Under the pieces are notes generated by a model that did no database searches, was not told the origin of the DNA, and saw only the letters and a program-made list of their open reading frames with translations. Below are positions 8,395 to 17,500 of a DNA stretch of 64,000 nucleotides, piece after piece; the first letter of the stretch is position 1, and the number at the start of each line of letters is the position of its first letter. Position numbers and translations under genes: made by a program. Origin of the DNA: Catenulispora sp. EB89 (GTDB taxonomy: Bacteria; Actinomycetota; Actinomycetes; Streptomycetales; Catenulisporaceae); assembly GCF_041261445.1 (NCBI RefSeq), contig NZ_JBGCCU010000006.1:1-64000 (forward strand), read 5' to 3'.

Positions 8395-9447
8395 CTACGC
8401 CTGAGAACCCCCTGCCACCGGGTGAGCGCCACCCGAGCTCTCGCGGACGATGAGCTCGTACGGCGCCCACAACTCCACGGGCCCGCTGTCCGACCGCTTG
8501 CCGAGCCGGGCGATCATCCGATCCACTGCCAGCCACGCGATGGTCGCCTTGTTCGGCGAGATGGTCGTCAGCGACGGCGTGTTGTACCGCCCCGCCTCGA
8601 TGTCGTCGAAGCCGACGACGGCGATGTCCTCCGGCACCCGCACGCCGTGCGTGAGCAGCGTGCGGATCGCGCCGAGGGCGAGGAGGTCGTTGTAGCAGAA
8701 CACCGCGTCCGGCGGGCCCTTCGGGTGCTGGAGCAGGCCGGCCATCGCCTCGGCGCCGTTGAAGCGGTGGAAGCGCCGGGTGGTGACGATCAGCGACTCG
8801 TCCACCTTGCGTTTGCGCGCCTGGTGCGCCTCTCGGTAGCCGCGGGTGCGGAGCTGGGCGGTCTCGCCGGTCTCCCAGGGCTGGTCGCCGACGGCCGCGA
8901 TGCGGGTGCGGCCGAGGTCCAGCAGGTGCTCGGTCGCCGCGCGCGCCGCTTCGACGTTGTCGATGGCGACGTGGTCGTAGGCGCTCTCGGCGATGCGCTC
9001 GCCGAGCAGGACCAGGGGGCGGGAGCTGGTCGGGTCGCGTTGGGCCAGGTCGGCCTGGGACAGGGCGAGCGGGCTGAGGATCACGCCGTCGAACATGGCC
9101 GCGAGCGAGTCGCCCATGATGAGCTCGCGCTCGCGGTCCGGTTCGCCGTCGGTCTGGTCGATGACGACGGTGTACCCGTGCTGGCGGGCCTTGGTGACCA
9201 CGGCGCGCGCCAGCTCGGAGAAGTACGGCACGTCCAGTTCCGGGACCACCAGGGCCAGCATCCCGGTGCGGCCGCTCTTGAGGTTGCGGGCCGTCAGGTT
9301 CGGCCGGTAACCGAGTTCGGCCACCGCCGCCTCGACCCGGGCCCGCTTCTCGTCCGACACCGGGGCGTACCCGTTCACCACGTTGGACACGGTGCGGATC
9401 GACACGCCGGCGCGCTCGGCGACGTCGCGCAGACGAGGGGTGGTCAT
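8395..9447 (-). CDS. LacI family transcriptional repressor
   Basis: A 350-residue LacI/GalR regulator. The HTH is LRDVAERAGVSIRTVSNVVN, followed by the hinge region and a periplasmic-binding-protein-like sugar domain (for example VVGFDDIEAGRYNTPSLTTI). A GGGAGG site precedes the ATG. It faces the same way as the GH2, ABC and glycosidase genes upstream of it and is probably their repressor. Palindromes of the TGCAACGTTGCA type precede its own gene, the binding-protein gene and the secreted glycosidase gene, a typical LacI arrangement. The inducer sugar is unknown; an arabinan- or galactan-derived oligosaccharide is possible. Confidence 0.93.
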   Translation of the reverse strand: MTTPRLRDVAERAGVSIRTVSNVVNGYAPVSDEKRARVEAAVAELGYRPNLTARNLKSGRTGMLALVVPELDVPYFSELARAVVTKARQHGYTVVIDQTDGEPDRERELIMGDSLAAMFDGVILSPLALSQADLAQRDPTSSRPLVLLGERIAESAYDHVAIDNVEAARAATEHLLDLGRTRIAAVGDQPWETGETAQLRTRGYREAHQARKRKVDESLIVTTRRFHRFNGAEAMAGLLQHPKGPPDAVFCYNDLLALGAIRTLLTHGVRVPEDIAVVGFDDIEAGRYNTPSLTTISPNKATIAWLAVDRMIARLGKRSDSGPVELWAPYELIVRESSGGAHPVAGGSQA

Positions 9448-9494
9448 CGCGGTTTCCTCCCGTGAAGCGTGATGTGGCGGTTCCAGTTCAACGA

Positions 9495-9506
9495 TGCATC
9501 GATGCA
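9495..9506. promoter_or_regulatory. Candidate LacI operator upstream of lacI-type gene
   Basis: TGCATCGATGCA is a perfect 12-bp palindrome with the central CG typical of LacI-family sites, 48 bp before the regulator start. It resembles TGCAACGTTGCA found elsewhere in this locus, differing at the two symmetric positions flanking the central ATCGAT/ACGT core. Autoregulation is inferred. Confidence 0.5.
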
Positions 9507-9530
9507 GAGCCGGCCGGCTCGGGACGCGGC

Positions 9531-11594
9531 TTACCCCGTGACGTCCACGACGGTGCTCCCGATGATCCGTCCCGCCGCGACGACCAGCAGGTGCAGCCGC
9601 GCGGCGGCGCGGTCCGCGGGCATGGTCTCGGTGATGCGCAGGGGCTCGCTGAGCCGGAAGGGATGCACTTTGACAGTATTCTGCAACCAGGGCCCTCCTC
9701 CGCGCGCGATCTCGGAAACGGCGTCGGCGTCGTAGTCCCCCAGCGCCGCGCTCCACGCCGGCAGCACCGCCGCCTCGACCGCCGAACCGCCGTGATGCGA
9801 GATCCGCACGTCGAACGCCACCTCGCCGCCGGGTCGGACGCCGACCACGTCCCGGCCCGGCGCGACCGGGCTGAGCTCGGGGACGACGACGGTATCGGCG
9901 TTGGTCGCGTCCGGCCGGTTCGCCCCGGTGTCCTTGTCCTCGCGGTGGAAGGTGTGGATGCCGGCCATCTCGTGTTCGATGTCGTAGAGCTCGGTCCACA
10001 CGTAGCCGGACAGCATGTCGCGACGCCGCAGCTCAAGGGTCTGCCAGCGCAGGTTCCACCCGCGCTCCACGCTGGTCTTGCCGCCACCGAACTCGCTGTT
10101 CAGGTTCGGCAGCTCCGGCGTCGGACCGGACTTCGCCGCCATCAGCACCTTGTCGACGACCCGGCCGGGCCCGAGCCCGACCGGGAAGCTCTCCGCGCCC
10201 TCGTCGAGCAGGGCGCGCATCTTGGCGGCCCAGCCGGCCGGCGTCTCGTCGTAGATGTGCCAGTCGACCAGGTCGGTGGCCACGTGCGACCAGCCGGAGT
10301 TGTCGACGGCCGGGCGGCTCGGGTCCAGCTCTTTGAGCTGCTCGTACGCACGCCGGACCGCCTCCTGCTTCGCCGGGTCCGCCACGACGTCCCAGTCCAG
10401 CCCCCACTCCTCGTTGTACAGCCCCCAGATCACGATGCTCGGGTGGTTGCCGTCGCGGCGCACCATCGGCTCGATCTGCGCCTCGAAGCGGGCGACGGAG
10501 TCCGGGGTGAAGATGCCGGTGCTGGCGGGCTCGGCCCACACCAGCATGCCCAGCCGGTCCGCGTGGTGCAGGAAGCGGGGGTCCTCCAGCTTGAGATGCT
10601 TGCGGACCAGGTTGAACCCGTCCGTGCGGGCCAGTTCGAGGTCGGTGACGAAGGCTTCGTCGTCCGGCGCGGTGATGCCGGTACGCGGCCAGTAGCCCTG
10701 GTCCAGCACGCCGCGCACGTACAGGCGCTCGCCGTTGAGCAGGATCTGGTCCCCGCGCACCTCGACGCGGCGCAGCCCGGTACTGGACGCCACCCGGTCG
10801 GTGCCGTCCGCCGACTCCAGCCGCACTTCGACCTCGTACAGGTGTGGATCGTCGGGGCTCCACCGGCGCGGTGCGTCGATCGGCAGCGTCACCTGGAGCG
10901 GCGCGGTCGGGTCGGTCACCTCGACGGTGACGGACGACGCGCCGACGATCCCGGAGATCCCGGAGATCCCGACCTCGACCCGAGCGCCCACGCTGTGCGG
11001 TCCGGCGACCGAAACCGTGGCCGTGATCGCGTCGAGCGTGTCGGCCGGGGCCAGGGCGACTCCCGACACGTGGGTCGCCGGGCGGGCCTCCAGCCACACC
11101 GGCTGCCAGATGCCGCTGCTCGGGGTGAAGGCGCAGTCGTCGTAGTCGTCGCGCGGGATGCTGCGCTGCTTGCCGTGGACGATCTCCCGCTTGTCCGCCG
11201 GCGCCCACACCCGGACCATCACCATCGCGTCCGACCCGCCGTCGAGCGCGTCGGTGATGTCGAACTCGAAGGGGGTGTATCCGCCCTCGTGCTCCCCCAC
11301 CGACACGCCGTTCACCCACACCGTGGCGAGGTGGTGCACCGCGCCGAAGTGCAGGACGACCCGCTGGCCGGCCCAGTCCCGCGGCACCGAGATCTCGCGC
11401 CGGTACCAGCCGTACTCCAGCCAGTGCGCACCCACGCCCGAGGCCTCGGTCTCCCAGGCGAACGGCACGACGATCTGCTCGGACCAGGGCCCGCGCTCAC
11501 CATCCCGAGCGAAATCCCACGCGCCGTTCAGGCTGGTCCAGGCGTGCGAGCGGTCGAAATGCGGCCGAGGGTACTCGGGGCGGACGAGAGACAC
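9531..11594 (-). CDS. Glycoside hydrolase family 2 protein
   Basis: A 687-residue GH2 enzyme without a signal peptide, so intracellular. The order is jelly-roll sugar-binding domain (FGAVHHLATVWVNGVSVGEH), immunoglobulin-like sandwich, then the TIM barrel. The catalytic acid/base is Glu395 in WGLYNEEWG and the nucleophile is Glu501 in LNSEFGGG. GH2 covers beta-galactosidase, beta-mannosidase, beta-glucuronidase and arabinosidase activities; the sequence alone does not decide. It lies 58 bases downstream of the permease gene and probably completes the import operon by hydrolysing the imported oligosaccharide. Confidence 0.9.
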   Translation of the reverse strand: MSLVRPEYPRPHFDRSHAWTSLNGAWDFARDGERGPWSEQIVVPFAWETEASGVGAHWLEYGWYRREISVPRDWAGQRVVLHFGAVHHLATVWVNGVSVGEHEGGYTPFEFDITDALDGGSDAMVMVRVWAPADKREIVHGKQRSIPRDDYDDCAFTPSSGIWQPVWLEARPATHVSGVALAPADTLDAITATVSVAGPHSVGARVEVGISGISGIVGASSVTVEVTDPTAPLQVTLPIDAPRRWSPDDPHLYEVEVRLESADGTDRVASSTGLRRVEVRGDQILLNGERLYVRGVLDQGYWPRTGITAPDDEAFVTDLELARTDGFNLVRKHLKLEDPRFLHHADRLGMLVWAEPASTGIFTPDSVARFEAQIEPMVRRDGNHPSIVIWGLYNEEWGLDWDVVADPAKQEAVRRAYEQLKELDPSRPAVDNSGWSHVATDLVDWHIYDETPAGWAAKMRALLDEGAESFPVGLGPGRVVDKVLMAAKSGPTPELPNLNSEFGGGKTSVERGWNLRWQTLELRRRDMLSGYVWTELYDIEHEMAGIHTFHREDKDTGANRPDATNADTVVVPELSPVAPGRDVVGVRPGGEVAFDVRISHHGGSAVEAAVLPAWSAALGDYDADAVSEIARGGGPWLQNTVKVHPFRLSEPLRITETMPADRAAARLHLLVVAAGRIIGSTVVDVTG

Positions 11595-11652
11595 TTTCCC
11601 TCCAACGGGTTTTGCGACATACGAGTGATGACAAAGATCGGTGTGCCACAGC

Positions 11653-12636
11653 TCAGCCGGTGACGCTGCCCTGCAACGCCCCGCCCCGGAAGTACTTCTC
11701 CAGGATCAGAAACAGCGCGATGAGGGGCAGCACGGTGACCAGGCCGCCGGTGATGAGGACCGGGACCAGCTCGGCCTTCGTGCCGGTCTCCGCAGCCTGC
11801 GACAGCGAGGACAGGCCGACGGTCAGCGGGTAGAGGTCGCTGCGGCTGAACAGCATCAGCGGCAGGAAGTAGTTGTTCCACACGGCCACGACGGTCAGCA
11901 GCAGGACCGTGAGCAGTCCGGGCACCATCAGCGGCAGCGCAACCCGGCAGAAGACGCGCACCTCGCCCGCCCCGTCGATGCGTGCCGCGTCGAGCAGGTC
12001 CTGGGGCACCGTGGCGTCGATGAACGTGCGCATCAGATAGATGCCCACCGGGGAGACCATGCTCGGCAGGATCATGCCCCAGACCGAGTTGACCAGGCCG
12101 ACCTTCGCGTAGACCAGGAACAGCGGCAGCGCGATCGACGTGATCGGCACCAGCAGCGTGGACATCACCAGGTAGAACAGCGCGTTGCCGCCGCGGAACC
12201 GGAACCGGGAGAACCCGTAGCCGGCCAGCGCCGACAACACGGTGGCCCCGACGGCGCCGACGACCGCGTACAGCAGCGTGTTCTCCAGCCAGCGCAGATA
12301 GACTCCAGCGCCGCTGATGTTCTTGCCCAGACCGGCGAGGTTCTGGAACAGCCGGAACGGGCGGGCGAACCAGAAGCCGGAGCTCTGGTAGACGTTGGCC
12401 TGGGTCTTGGTGGAGTTGATCAGCAGCCAGACCAGGGGCGCCAGAATGAACACCGCGAAGCCCGCGCACACCAGGGTCAGCAGCGTCGTCGTTCCACGGC
12501 GCAGCCCGTAAAGGCGCACCGGCACGCTCTCTCGGGCCGCCGCCGCTCGCCGAGCGGCCTTCCGCGCCGCGCGGGACGCATCGGGGGAAGACGCGCTACC
12601 TGACGAGACAGCGCGTGCTGCCGTGTCAGTGCTCAT
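11653..12636 (-). CDS. Carbohydrate ABC transporter permease (MalG-like)
   Basis: A 327-residue inner-membrane permease with six predicted membrane segments. The coupling-helix (EAA) motif is LLDAARIDGAGEVRVFCRVA followed by LPLMVPG, which contacts the ATPase. The N-terminal extension is cytoplasmic and rich in Ala/Arg. It overlaps the MalF-like gene by four bases (ATGA), so translation is coupled. Confidence 0.93.
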   Translation of the reverse strand: MSTDTAARAVSSGSASSPDASRAARKAARRAAAARESVPVRLYGLRRGTTTLLTLVCAGFAVFILAPLVWLLINSTKTQANVYQSSGFWFARPFRLFQNLAGLGKNISGAGVYLRWLENTLLYAVVGAVGATVLSALAGYGFSRFRFRGGNALFYLVMSTLLVPITSIALPLFLVYAKVGLVNSVWGMILPSMVSPVGIYLMRTFIDATVPQDLLDAARIDGAGEVRVFCRVALPLMVPGLLTVLLLTVVAVWNNYFLPLMLFSRSDLYPLTVGLSSLSQAAETGTKAELVPVLITGGLVTVLPLIALFLILEKYFRGGALQGSVTG

Positions 12637-13676
12637 CGGAACTCTCCATTCCTACGGCGCACCGCGAAGGCACCCAGCGAGATCGCGCCGATGATCATCG
12701 CCAACAGCACGGCCGCCGCGGCGCCGAGGTTGTACTCGCCGCTGCCCACCGCGGTGTTGTACACGTACAGCGAGGGGGTGAAGCCGTACGAGATCGCCTG
12801 GGGCTGGAAGGCCGCGAGGATCGACGGCTCGGTGAACAGTTGCAGGGCGCCGACCATGTTCAGGAACAGCAGCATCACGATCGTCGGCCGGACCATCGGC
12901 AGCTTGATCCGCAGGATGATCGTGGTCAGCGAGGCCCCGCCGACCACCGCGGCCTCGGTGATCTCCCGGGGGACGGCCTTGAGGGACGTGTAGAGGATCG
13001 TCATGTTGTAGCCGGTCCACTCCCAGAGCACGATCAGGACGATCGTCGGCAGGATCATCCCCGAGGAGAAGAAGTCGACGTGCCCGAACCCGAGCCAGCT
13101 CATCGCCTTGGAGTACGGACCGAAGACCGGCAGCAGCAGGAACGACCACATCACGGCCGCGACGACACCGGGGACGGCGAAGGGCACGAAGAACACGGTG
13201 CGGAAGAAGCGGCTGAACCGGACCACGCCGGCCTCGAAGATCGCCGCGAAGAAGAACGCGACGGCGATCGTCAGCGGTACCTGGACCGCGGCGAACACCA
13301 GGACCCGCCGCACACCGTCCCAGAACTCCGGTGAGCTCAGCACCGTGCGGTAGTTCGCCAGGCCCGAGTAGCGCGTACCGCCGATGAGCCGGCTGGTGTA
13401 CAGGCTCGTGTAGATGGCGTAGATCGTCGGGACGACCATGAACAGGGCCAGCACCACCATGTGCGGGGCGATGAAGACCGCGCCGGGCCACTGGCGGCCC
13501 CGCCCCTTGCCGCCGGTGCGGCCGGTGCGGCCGGTGCGGCGCGTGGGGCGCAGCCGCCCGGTCCGGACGGATCCGGCCGGCACGGCGTGCCCGGCGTCGT
13601 CGGCGGCGACCTGGTCGTCGGCGCCGACAGCGCGGGCGGGAGCAGGCCGCGCCTCGCGAATGGTCTGCCGACCCAT
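12633..13676 (-). CDS. Carbohydrate ABC transporter permease (MalF-like)
   Basis: A 347-residue permease of the CUT1 type. About 70 residues of basic, Gly/Arg-rich cytoplasmic leader (RPTRRTGRTGRTGGKGRGR) precede the first membrane helix (HMVVLALFMVVPTIYAIYTS). The EAA motif is EITEAAVVGGASLTTIILRI followed by KLPMVRP. No ATPase gene lies in the locus; many actinomycetes serve such importers with one shared MsiK-type ATPase, which I infer here. It follows the binding-protein gene after a hairpin. Confidence 0.92.
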   Translation of the reverse strand: MGRQTIREARPAPARAVGADDQVAADDAGHAVPAGSVRTGRLRPTRRTGRTGRTGGKGRGRQWPGAVFIAPHMVVLALFMVVPTIYAIYTSLYTSRLIGGTRYSGLANYRTVLSSPEFWDGVRRVLVFAAVQVPLTIAVAFFFAAIFEAGVVRFSRFFRTVFFVPFAVPGVVAAVMWSFLLLPVFGPYSKAMSWLGFGHVDFFSSGMILPTIVLIVLWEWTGYNMTILYTSLKAVPREITEAAVVGGASLTTIILRIKLPMVRPTIVMLLFLNMVGALQLFTEPSILAAFQPQAISYGFTPSLYVYNTAVGSGEYNLGAAAAVLLAMIIGAISLGAFAVRRRNGEFR

Positions 13677-13744
13677 GGGCTCGTCCTTTCCTTCCGTCGG
13701 AGGTCGTGAGGTGTGTGGGAGGTTTCGCCGGGCCTCGCGGGTCG

Positions 13745-13772
13745 CGCCGGCGCGGTGCGGGCCGCGCCGGCG
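13745..13772. terminator. Hairpin between binding-protein and permease genes
   Basis: A perfect 11-bp stem (CGCCGGCGCGG with CCGCGCCGGCG) around a 6-base loop lies 12 bases after the binding-protein stop. Hairpins at this point in sugar-ABC operons are known to let most transcripts end or be protected after the binding protein, giving an excess of that protein. Confidence 0.65.
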
Positions 13773-13784
13773 AGCGGTGTCCGG

Positions 13785-15200
13785 TCAGCTCCCGGTGACC
13801 TTGAAGCCCTGGTCCTTGGCGTACTTCACCATCTGCTGCTGGAAGGTCTGGAACGCCCGCGGCAGCGTCTCAGTGCCCTTCGTCACCCCGGCGAACGTGG
13901 AGGTCCACTGGGTCGCCGCCGCCGTCATGATCGGCGGCCACTGCGCCGCGGTCATGTTCTGCGCGGCCGTGGCGAAGACCGCGTTCGGCTTCGAGCTGCC
14001 CGAGATCGGCAGGGTGGCGTCCTGCAGCGCGGGCGAGTTCAGCAGCGGCAGGTAACCCGGGAAGGCACCGGCGACCGGACCGCTGAGGATCTTCCAGGCG
14101 TCGGCCGAGCCGCCGAACCACTGCACGAACTCGGCAGCGGCCTTGGCGTGCTTGCTGCCCGCGATCACGGCGAGGGAGGAGCCGCCCCAGTTGCCGGACA
14201 TGCTCTGACCGGCCTGGAGCTGCGGCAGCGGCGCGGCGCGCCAGTCGCCGACGGTCTGCTTGATGCTCAGCTGCATGCCCACCGGCCCCCACGCCGGGCT
14301 CAGCCGGGCGGCGTTGGCGCCGCTGTCCAGGTTGGACCACTGCGCCGGGGAGAAGTCGGCGGCCGTGGTCACCTCGTGCTTGTCGATCAGGCCCTGCCAG
14401 TAGTTCGCGAACGCCGTCTGCGCCGGGCCGGTGAAGTTGACGCCCAGGGAGTCCCCGCCGCTGTAGGTGAACGGGAACGCGTTGTACTGCTGCATCAGCG
14501 CGAGCACGGGCTGGATGTCGGCCGGGTCGAAGTTCGTGATCGCCGCCTTCGGGTCGGCGGCGTGCAGCTTGTCCGCCGCGTCGGCGAACTGCGCCCAGGT
14601 CGTCGGCACCGGCACGCCGGCGCCGGTGAGCTGCTTCTCGTTGTAGTACAGCGCGAGCGGGCCGAGGTCGACCGGCATCGCGTAGACCGCCGAGCCCTGC
14701 GACACCTGCGACCAGGCCACCGGTGCGATGTCCTGCTGCGAGGAGCCGACGCCGTACTGCGACAGGTCGACCAGGCTGTGCGTGATCTCGAACGACGGCA
14801 GCTCGAAGTACTCGATCGTGGCCACGTCCGGGGCTCCGGTGTGCGCCTTGAGCGCGTCGTTCAGCTTCACGTACTCGGCGGTCGTGGCGCCGGCGTTCTG
14901 CAGTTGGACGCAGACGTCCGGGTGCGTCTTGTTGAACTCGGCGACCGCCAGGTCGTAGCCGGTGGTCCAGCTCCAGAACGTCAGCGGGGTGGCGCCGGCG
15001 GCGCATCCGGCACCCGACGCGGCGGAGCCCGACGTACCGCCGGACGCGCCGCCGGACGCACCGCCGACGGAGCCGCCCCGGGCCGCGGCGGGCGACGTGG
15101 AGCCGCCGCACGCCGCCAGTGGGACCACCGCGAGCACCGCGGCCGCCAGACCGATCGCACGACGACCGACGATGCCGGCGCCGCCTCGGGACTTGCCCAT
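13785..15200 (-). CDS. Extracellular sugar-binding lipoprotein (CUT1 ABC importer)
   Basis: A 471-residue solute-binding protein. Its signal peptide ends in a lipobox (VVPLAACGGS), then a Gly/Ser/Ala-rich tether of about 35 residues leads to the two-lobed binding domain (FNKTHPDVCVQLQNAG; YVKLNDALKAHTGAPDVATI; QMVKYAKDQGFKVTGS at the end). It would deliver an oligosaccharide to the two permeases. The ATG at 15200 is selected because the hydrophobic signal begins soon after; in-frame GTG codons lie just upstream. A perfect 18-bp palindrome is centred 55 bp upstream. Confidence 0.92.
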   Translation of the reverse strand: MGKSRGGAGIVGRRAIGLAAAVLAVVPLAACGGSTSPAAARGGSVGGASGGASGGTSGSAASGAGCAAGATPLTFWSWTTGYDLAVAEFNKTHPDVCVQLQNAGATTAEYVKLNDALKAHTGAPDVATIEYFELPSFEITHSLVDLSQYGVGSSQQDIAPVAWSQVSQGSAVYAMPVDLGPLALYYNEKQLTGAGVPVPTTWAQFADAADKLHAADPKAAITNFDPADIQPVLALMQQYNAFPFTYSGGDSLGVNFTGPAQTAFANYWQGLIDKHEVTTAADFSPAQWSNLDSGANAARLSPAWGPVGMQLSIKQTVGDWRAAPLPQLQAGQSMSGNWGGSSLAVIAGSKHAKAAAEFVQWFGGSADAWKILSGPVAGAFPGYLPLLNSPALQDATLPISGSSKPNAVFATAAQNMTAAQWPPIMTAAATQWTSTFAGVTKGTETLPRAFQTFQQQMVKYAKDQGFKVTGS

Positions 15201-15246
15201 CGCAACCACGCTCTCTCTCACTCGATAGATGGAGGTTTTCCGGCAC

Positions 15247-15264
15247 CTCTGCAACGTTGCAGAG
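15247..15264. promoter_or_regulatory. LacI-type operator before sugar ABC operon
   Basis: CTCTGCAACGTTGCAGAG is a perfect 18-bp palindrome with a central CG, 47 bp before the binding-protein start. A weaker half-site (GACGTTGCAA) follows at about 15284-15294. The core TGCAACGTTGCA recurs exactly upstream of the secreted glycosidase. Confidence 0.75.
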
Positions 15265-15330
15265 AGGCTATCCCCGTCCTTGCCGACGTTGCAAGGGAAT
15301 GACGATCACATTTCGGCGGCGAGTCCGCGC

Positions 15331-15368
15331 GGTGGCGCTCGCCGGCCCGAGGACCGGCAAGCGCCACC
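15331..15368. terminator. Hairpin terminator after secreted glycosidase gene
   Basis: The outer stem GGTGGCGCT/AGCGCCACC and inner stem GCCGG/CCGGC form a strong hairpin. It sits 41 bases downstream of the glycosidase stop on the minus strand, before the operator of the next unit. It separates the two units. Confidence 0.65.
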
Positions 15369-15408
15369 GGCTTGTTTCTCCGATTCCAGCTCAGACGGCT
15401 CAGACGGC

Positions 15409-17475
15409 TCAGACGGCCGGGGTCCACTGCTGGGTGGACAGGCCGTTGCAGTCGTAGATCTGGAGCTGCGTGCCGTCGGCCGTGTTGCCCTGCGGATCGT
15501 CGAGGCAGCGGCCGGACTGCGGATTGCGCAGCGAGCCGTTCGCCTGCGGAGCCCACTGCTGGCCGCCGCTGCCGTCGCAGTCCCGGAGCTCGACCTTGGT
15601 GAAGTTCGCGGTTCCGTTCCCGACGATGTTCATGCACTTGCCGTAGGCCTGCAGCGTGCCGTTCGGCATCACCGACCACTGCTGGCCGGGCACCCCGTTG
15701 CAATCCCACAGCTGGATCGCGTTGCCGTTGGTCGGGGTGTTGGTGTTGTCGTCGACGCACTTGCCCGTCGTGCCCGGCCCTGTGATGGCCGCGGTCGGCG
15801 CGCCCGGCATCGTCCACTGCTGCGTGGACAGGCCGTTGCAGTCGTAGATCTGGAGCTGGGTCCCGTTGGCGGTGTTGGCCTGCGGGTCGTCCAGACAACG
15901 GCCGGACTGCGGGTTGAGCAGCGAGCCGTTGGCCTGCTCGCGCCACTGCTGACCGAGTGCGGGACCGCAGTCCCAGAGCTCGACCTTGCTGAAGTTGGCC
16001 GTTCCGTCGCCGACGATGTCCAGGCACTTGCCGAACGCGCGCACGGTGCCGTCGGGCTCCACGGACCACTGCTGCCCCGGGATGCCGGTGCTGTTGCAGT
16101 CGTACAGCTGGGCCGCGTTGCCGCTGGTCGAGGTGTTGGTGTTCACGTCGAGGCACTTGCCGGCGGTGCCGGGACCGGTGATCCTGCCGGTCGGGCCGGG
16201 CGCGACGTCGGTTCCGAACTGGACCTCGCACTTCCCGTTGCTGATGTGCGTCCCGGCCAGGTACAGGATCGTCGAGCCCGAGACGGACGGCAGGATCGGC
16301 GAGCTGTAGCCGGCGCAGCCGGTCTCGCCGGAGTCGTAGCCGCCGGTCGGATTGGTGCTGACCGGGGCCGTGGTCTCGGTCCAGGAACCGGAGCCGAGGT
16401 TGGTGTTGGCCAGCAGGACGATCCCGGACTCGTCCTGGTTCGTGATCGAGCCGTCCGCGCCGGAGACCAGGCGCTGACCGGACACCAGGAGGGTGCCGTT
16501 CGGACCGCCGATCGGGGACCAGGCGAGTTCCGGGGTGTGCAGGAAGTGCCGGCCGTCGGCGGTCTGGACCAGGGATCCGAGGCCTGAGACCGGCGACCAG
16601 TTCACCCCGTCCGGGGAGGTCTTGAAGTAGACCGAGCACGCCGTGTCCGGGTCGAAGCCGGCCTTGCAGTCCTCGAAGGTCATGCCGTAGGTGCCGTTGG
16701 GCAGCTTCACCACGGTCGTCATGCCCGGGCGCTGGACGCCGTCCTGCACGGCCACGTCGTAGACCTCGCTCCCCCAGGTGGCCCCGCCGTCCGTGCTCAC
16801 CACGTGCGCCAGGACCTGGTTGTAGCTGTTGGTCGAGGGCCGCTCGTCGGAGAAGTAGCAGACCAGGCTCCCGTCCCCGGCCACCGCGAAGTCCGGCTCC
16901 CAGATGCCGTGGCCCTCGGTGTTCGCCATCCCCGATTCAGACGTGCAGGAACTGCGGTAGGTCCAGGTGGCGCCGTGGTCGGTGCTGACGAAGACCTCGA
17001 TCGCCTGCTGGGTGAAGTCGTTGTGGTTCCACGCGGTGCCCGCGGCCAGCAGCGTGCCGGCCGGCAGCGAGCCCTCGGCGCGGGGCAGCTCGTACAGGGT
17101 CGGTCCGTCCAGGTCCCAGCCGTGCACGGTGTCCGTCACCGTCCCGATCGGCGAGGACGACCAGGTCTGCCCGTTGTCGGTGGACCGGTAGATCGGGAAG
17201 TTCGCCTTCGTCGAGCCGACGCCCGAATGGGAGAAGGTGGCCAGCACGGTGCCGTTCGCCGAGCCGCTGTTCGCCAGCCGGATGACGCGCGGGTAACTGG
17301 CGTCCTCGCTCGGATTGGCCGAGGTGTTCGGCGCGTACAGCACGCCGGTGGTCGCCGCCGCGGACGCCGGGGCGGTCACCAACGCCGCCTGCGCCCCGAT
17401 CAGACCCAGGACGACCAGCAACGCGGCCGCCGCCGCGGTCAGGCGGCGGCCGAGCAGTCTTGTTCTGCGAACCAT
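15409..17475 (-). CDS. Secreted beta-propeller glycosidase (GH93/sialidase-like) with two ricin-type lectin modules
   Basis: A 688-residue exported protein. The signal peptide runs from MVRRTRLLGRRL to an ALA-type cleavage near TAPASAAAT. Residues about 45-430 are a BNR/sialidase-fold propeller, with Asp-box repeats (YRSTDNGQTWS, VSTDHGATWTY, VSTDGGATWG) and the phrases GHGIWEPDFAVAGDGSLV and QRPGMTTVVKLPNGTYG. The latter order resembles GH93 exo-arabinanases more than true sialidases. Two beta-trefoil ricin-B modules follow (about 435-560 and 565-688), nearly duplicates of each other, each with Q-x-W repeats such as GQQWS and TQQWT. Role: polysaccharide binding and cleavage outside the cell. 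An AAGGAG site supports the ATG at 17475. Confidence 0.82.
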   Translation of the reverse strand: MVRRTRLLGRRLTAAAAALLVVLGLIGAQAALVTAPASAAATTGVLYAPNTSANPSEDASYPRVIRLANSGSANGTVLATFSHSGVGSTKANFPIYRSTDNGQTWSSSPIGTVTDTVHGWDLDGPTLYELPRAEGSLPAGTLLAAGTAWNHNDFTQQAIEVFVSTDHGATWTYRSSCTSESGMANTEGHGIWEPDFAVAGDGSLVCYFSDERPSTNSYNQVLAHVVSTDGGATWGSEVYDVAVQDGVQRPGMTTVVKLPNGTYGMTFEDCKAGFDPDTACSVYFKTSPDGVNWSPVSGLGSLVQTADGRHFLHTPELAWSPIGGPNGTLLVSGQRLVSGADGSITNQDESGIVLLANTNLGSGSWTETTAPVSTNPTGGYDSGETGCAGYSSPILPSVSGSTILYLAGTHISNGKCEVQFGTDVAPGPTGRITGPGTAGKCLDVNTNTSTSGNAAQLYDCNSTGIPGQQWSVEPDGTVRAFGKCLDIVGDGTANFSKVELWDCGPALGQQWREQANGSLLNPQSGRCLDDPQANTANGTQLQIYDCNGLSTQQWTMPGAPTAAITGPGTTGKCVDDNTNTPTNGNAIQLWDCNGVPGQQWSVMPNGTLQAYGKCMNIVGNGTANFTKVELRDCDGSGGQQWAPQANGSLRNPQSGRCLDDPQGNTADGTQLQIYDCNGLSTQQWTPAV

Positions 17476-17500
17476 GCGGACTCCTTCATGACACCGGAGA

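Noticed and set aside
9448-9999. Upstream extension of the LacI gene by over 180 codons
   Set aside because: The extension overlaps the GH2 gene, is Arg/Gly-rich, and the ATG at 9447 has its own good ribosome site right before the HTH.
8176-11663. Long plus-strand frames opposite the LacI and GH2 genes
   Set aside because: They have biased composition and no motifs, whereas the minus-strand frames contain complete HTH and GH2 catalytic sequences.
15409-17475. True GH33 sialidase
   Set aside because: Asp-boxes are present, but I do not see the Arg triad and Tyr/Glu arrangement; the GIWEP and RPGM phrases fit GH93-like proteins better.
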